6,708 nt of DNA from positions 1-6,708 of the forward strand of contig SXMI01000042.1 of NCBI GenBank assembly GCA_005777415.1, in the 5' to 3' direction. The stretch is from Actinomycetota bacterium (GTDB lineage: Bacteria; Actinomycetota; Acidimicrobiia; Acidimicrobiales; Microtrichaceae). Shown piece by piece: positions 6,197-6,708 of this stretch (position 1 is the first letter of the stretch; each line of letters opens with the position of its first letter). A model generated the notes under the pieces. It worked only from the letters and a program-made list of their open reading frames with translations, was not told the origin of the DNA and did no database searches. The position numbers were made by a program, and so were the translations under genes.

Positions 6197-6708
6197 CAGC
6201 GAGTGCCGGCGTCGTCGGCGACGAGGACGAGCAGGCTGCAGGCCTGGACCGGGACGACCGCCGCGGCGCCATGACGGGCCTCACCGACGGATCCGCCCGT
6301 CGGGTCGACGGCGCTCGTGTCCAGGCGAACGGTCCACCCGCTCCCCCAACGGTCGTCCGGCAGACGGACGGCGAGCTCCCCGTCGCCGGCGTTGACCACG
6401 AGCAACACCGAGTTCCCCACGATCGCCTGGCCGCGCCCGTCGGTCTCGCCGAGCACCCCGTTCAACCACACGACCACCGCCCGCGCGCCGTCGTGCCAGT
6501 CCTCGGCACCCATCACGTCGCCGTCGGTGCGGAACCACTCCACGTCGGGTCGGCCGAGGTCGTCCACCGAATCACCCGTCAGGAACCGGCGGCGCTGGAA
6601 CACGGCCTGCTCGGTGCGGAGGCCGACCACCGCCCGGGTGAAGTCGACGAGGTCCCGGTCGGCCCCCGCCCAGTCGAACCAGGACAGGTCGTTGTCCTGT
6701 GCATAGGC
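6196..6708 (-). CDS. glgX: Glycogen debranching enzyme GlgX, C-terminal part (N-terminus beyond window)
   Basis: Only the last 170 residues are present. They open with AYAQDNDLSWFDW, equivalent to the Y-x-QDN-x-(I/L)SW-x-DW stretch near the end of the GH13 catalytic barrel in GlgX/TreX isoamylase-type debranching enzymes. VVGLRTEQAVFQRRRFLTG, DVEWFRTDGDVMGAEDWHD and ARAVVVWLNG follow; these are the usual conserved pieces leading into the C-terminal beta-sandwich domain. The enzyme hydrolyses alpha-1,6 branches of glycogen in the cytoplasm, working with glycogen phosphorylase; some relatives sit in trehalose (TreYZ) clusters, which cannot be tested here. The active-site acids lie outside the window. 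The gene converges on the ABC operon with a 12-bp gap and shows no functional link to it. Codon use matches the neighbours, with no sign of damage. Confidence 0.9.
   Translation of the reverse strand, partial: AYAQDNDLSWFDWAGADRDLVDFTRAVVGLRTEQAVFQRRRFLTGDSVDDLGRPDVEWFRTDGDVMGAEDWHDGARAVVVWLNGVLGETDGRGQAIVGNSVLLVVNAGDGELAVRLPDDRWGSGWTVRLDTSAVDPTGGSVGEARHGAAAVVPVQACSLLVLVADDAGTR

Overview
The window is a GC-rich (about 70% by eye) bacterial chromosomal segment. Third codon positions are almost all G or C, GTG starts are frequent, and genes overlap by ATGA/GTGA. Together with the protein sequences, this suggests a high-GC actinobacterium; the style would fit Acidimicrobiia or a relative, but that rank is inference. 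There are no tRNA or rRNA genes, CRISPR arrays, insertion sequences or phage genes.

Layout. (1) The minus strand from 975 to the left edge holds a CorC/HlyC-type membrane protein (DUF21/CNNM plus CBS domains) whose C-terminus lies outside the window. (2) A 123-bp divergent region (976-1098) carries two inverted repeats, two back-to-back -10-like boxes, and a 25-codon ORF on the minus strand whose stop overlaps the CorC-type start. (3) From 1099 to 6183 on the plus strand lies a tight four-gene operon. It encodes a MarR-family regulator, two half-size ABC exporters that look like an obligate heterodimer, and a stand-alone ABC ATPase of the ModF/YlmA type (COG1119). Every junction is a 4-nt ATGA or GTGA overlap, so translation is probably coupled throughout. 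(4) A 12-bp gap with a small hairpin separates the operon from the convergent C-terminal end of a glycogen debranching enzyme (GlgX), which runs off the right edge.

How the genes work together. The likely unit is a MarR-autoregulated efflux operon: ligand binding to the regulator would relieve repression of its own message, which also carries both exporter halves. The exporter shows the classic asymmetry of heterodimeric ABC exporters. The first half has Asp in place of the catalytic Glu and a non-Gln Q-loop, but a perfect LSGGQ. The second has a full catalytic set but a divergent LSAGE signature. Dimerised, they would form one consensus and one degenerate ATP site. The role of the ModF-like ATPase in this operon is unknown, since no permease or binding protein accompanies it. 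The substrate cannot be read from sequence.

I see no wholly new system. The best leads are the compact divergent control region (leaderless regulator start, candidate operators, coupled leader ORF) and the pairing of a heterodimeric exporter with an orphan ModF-type ATPase.
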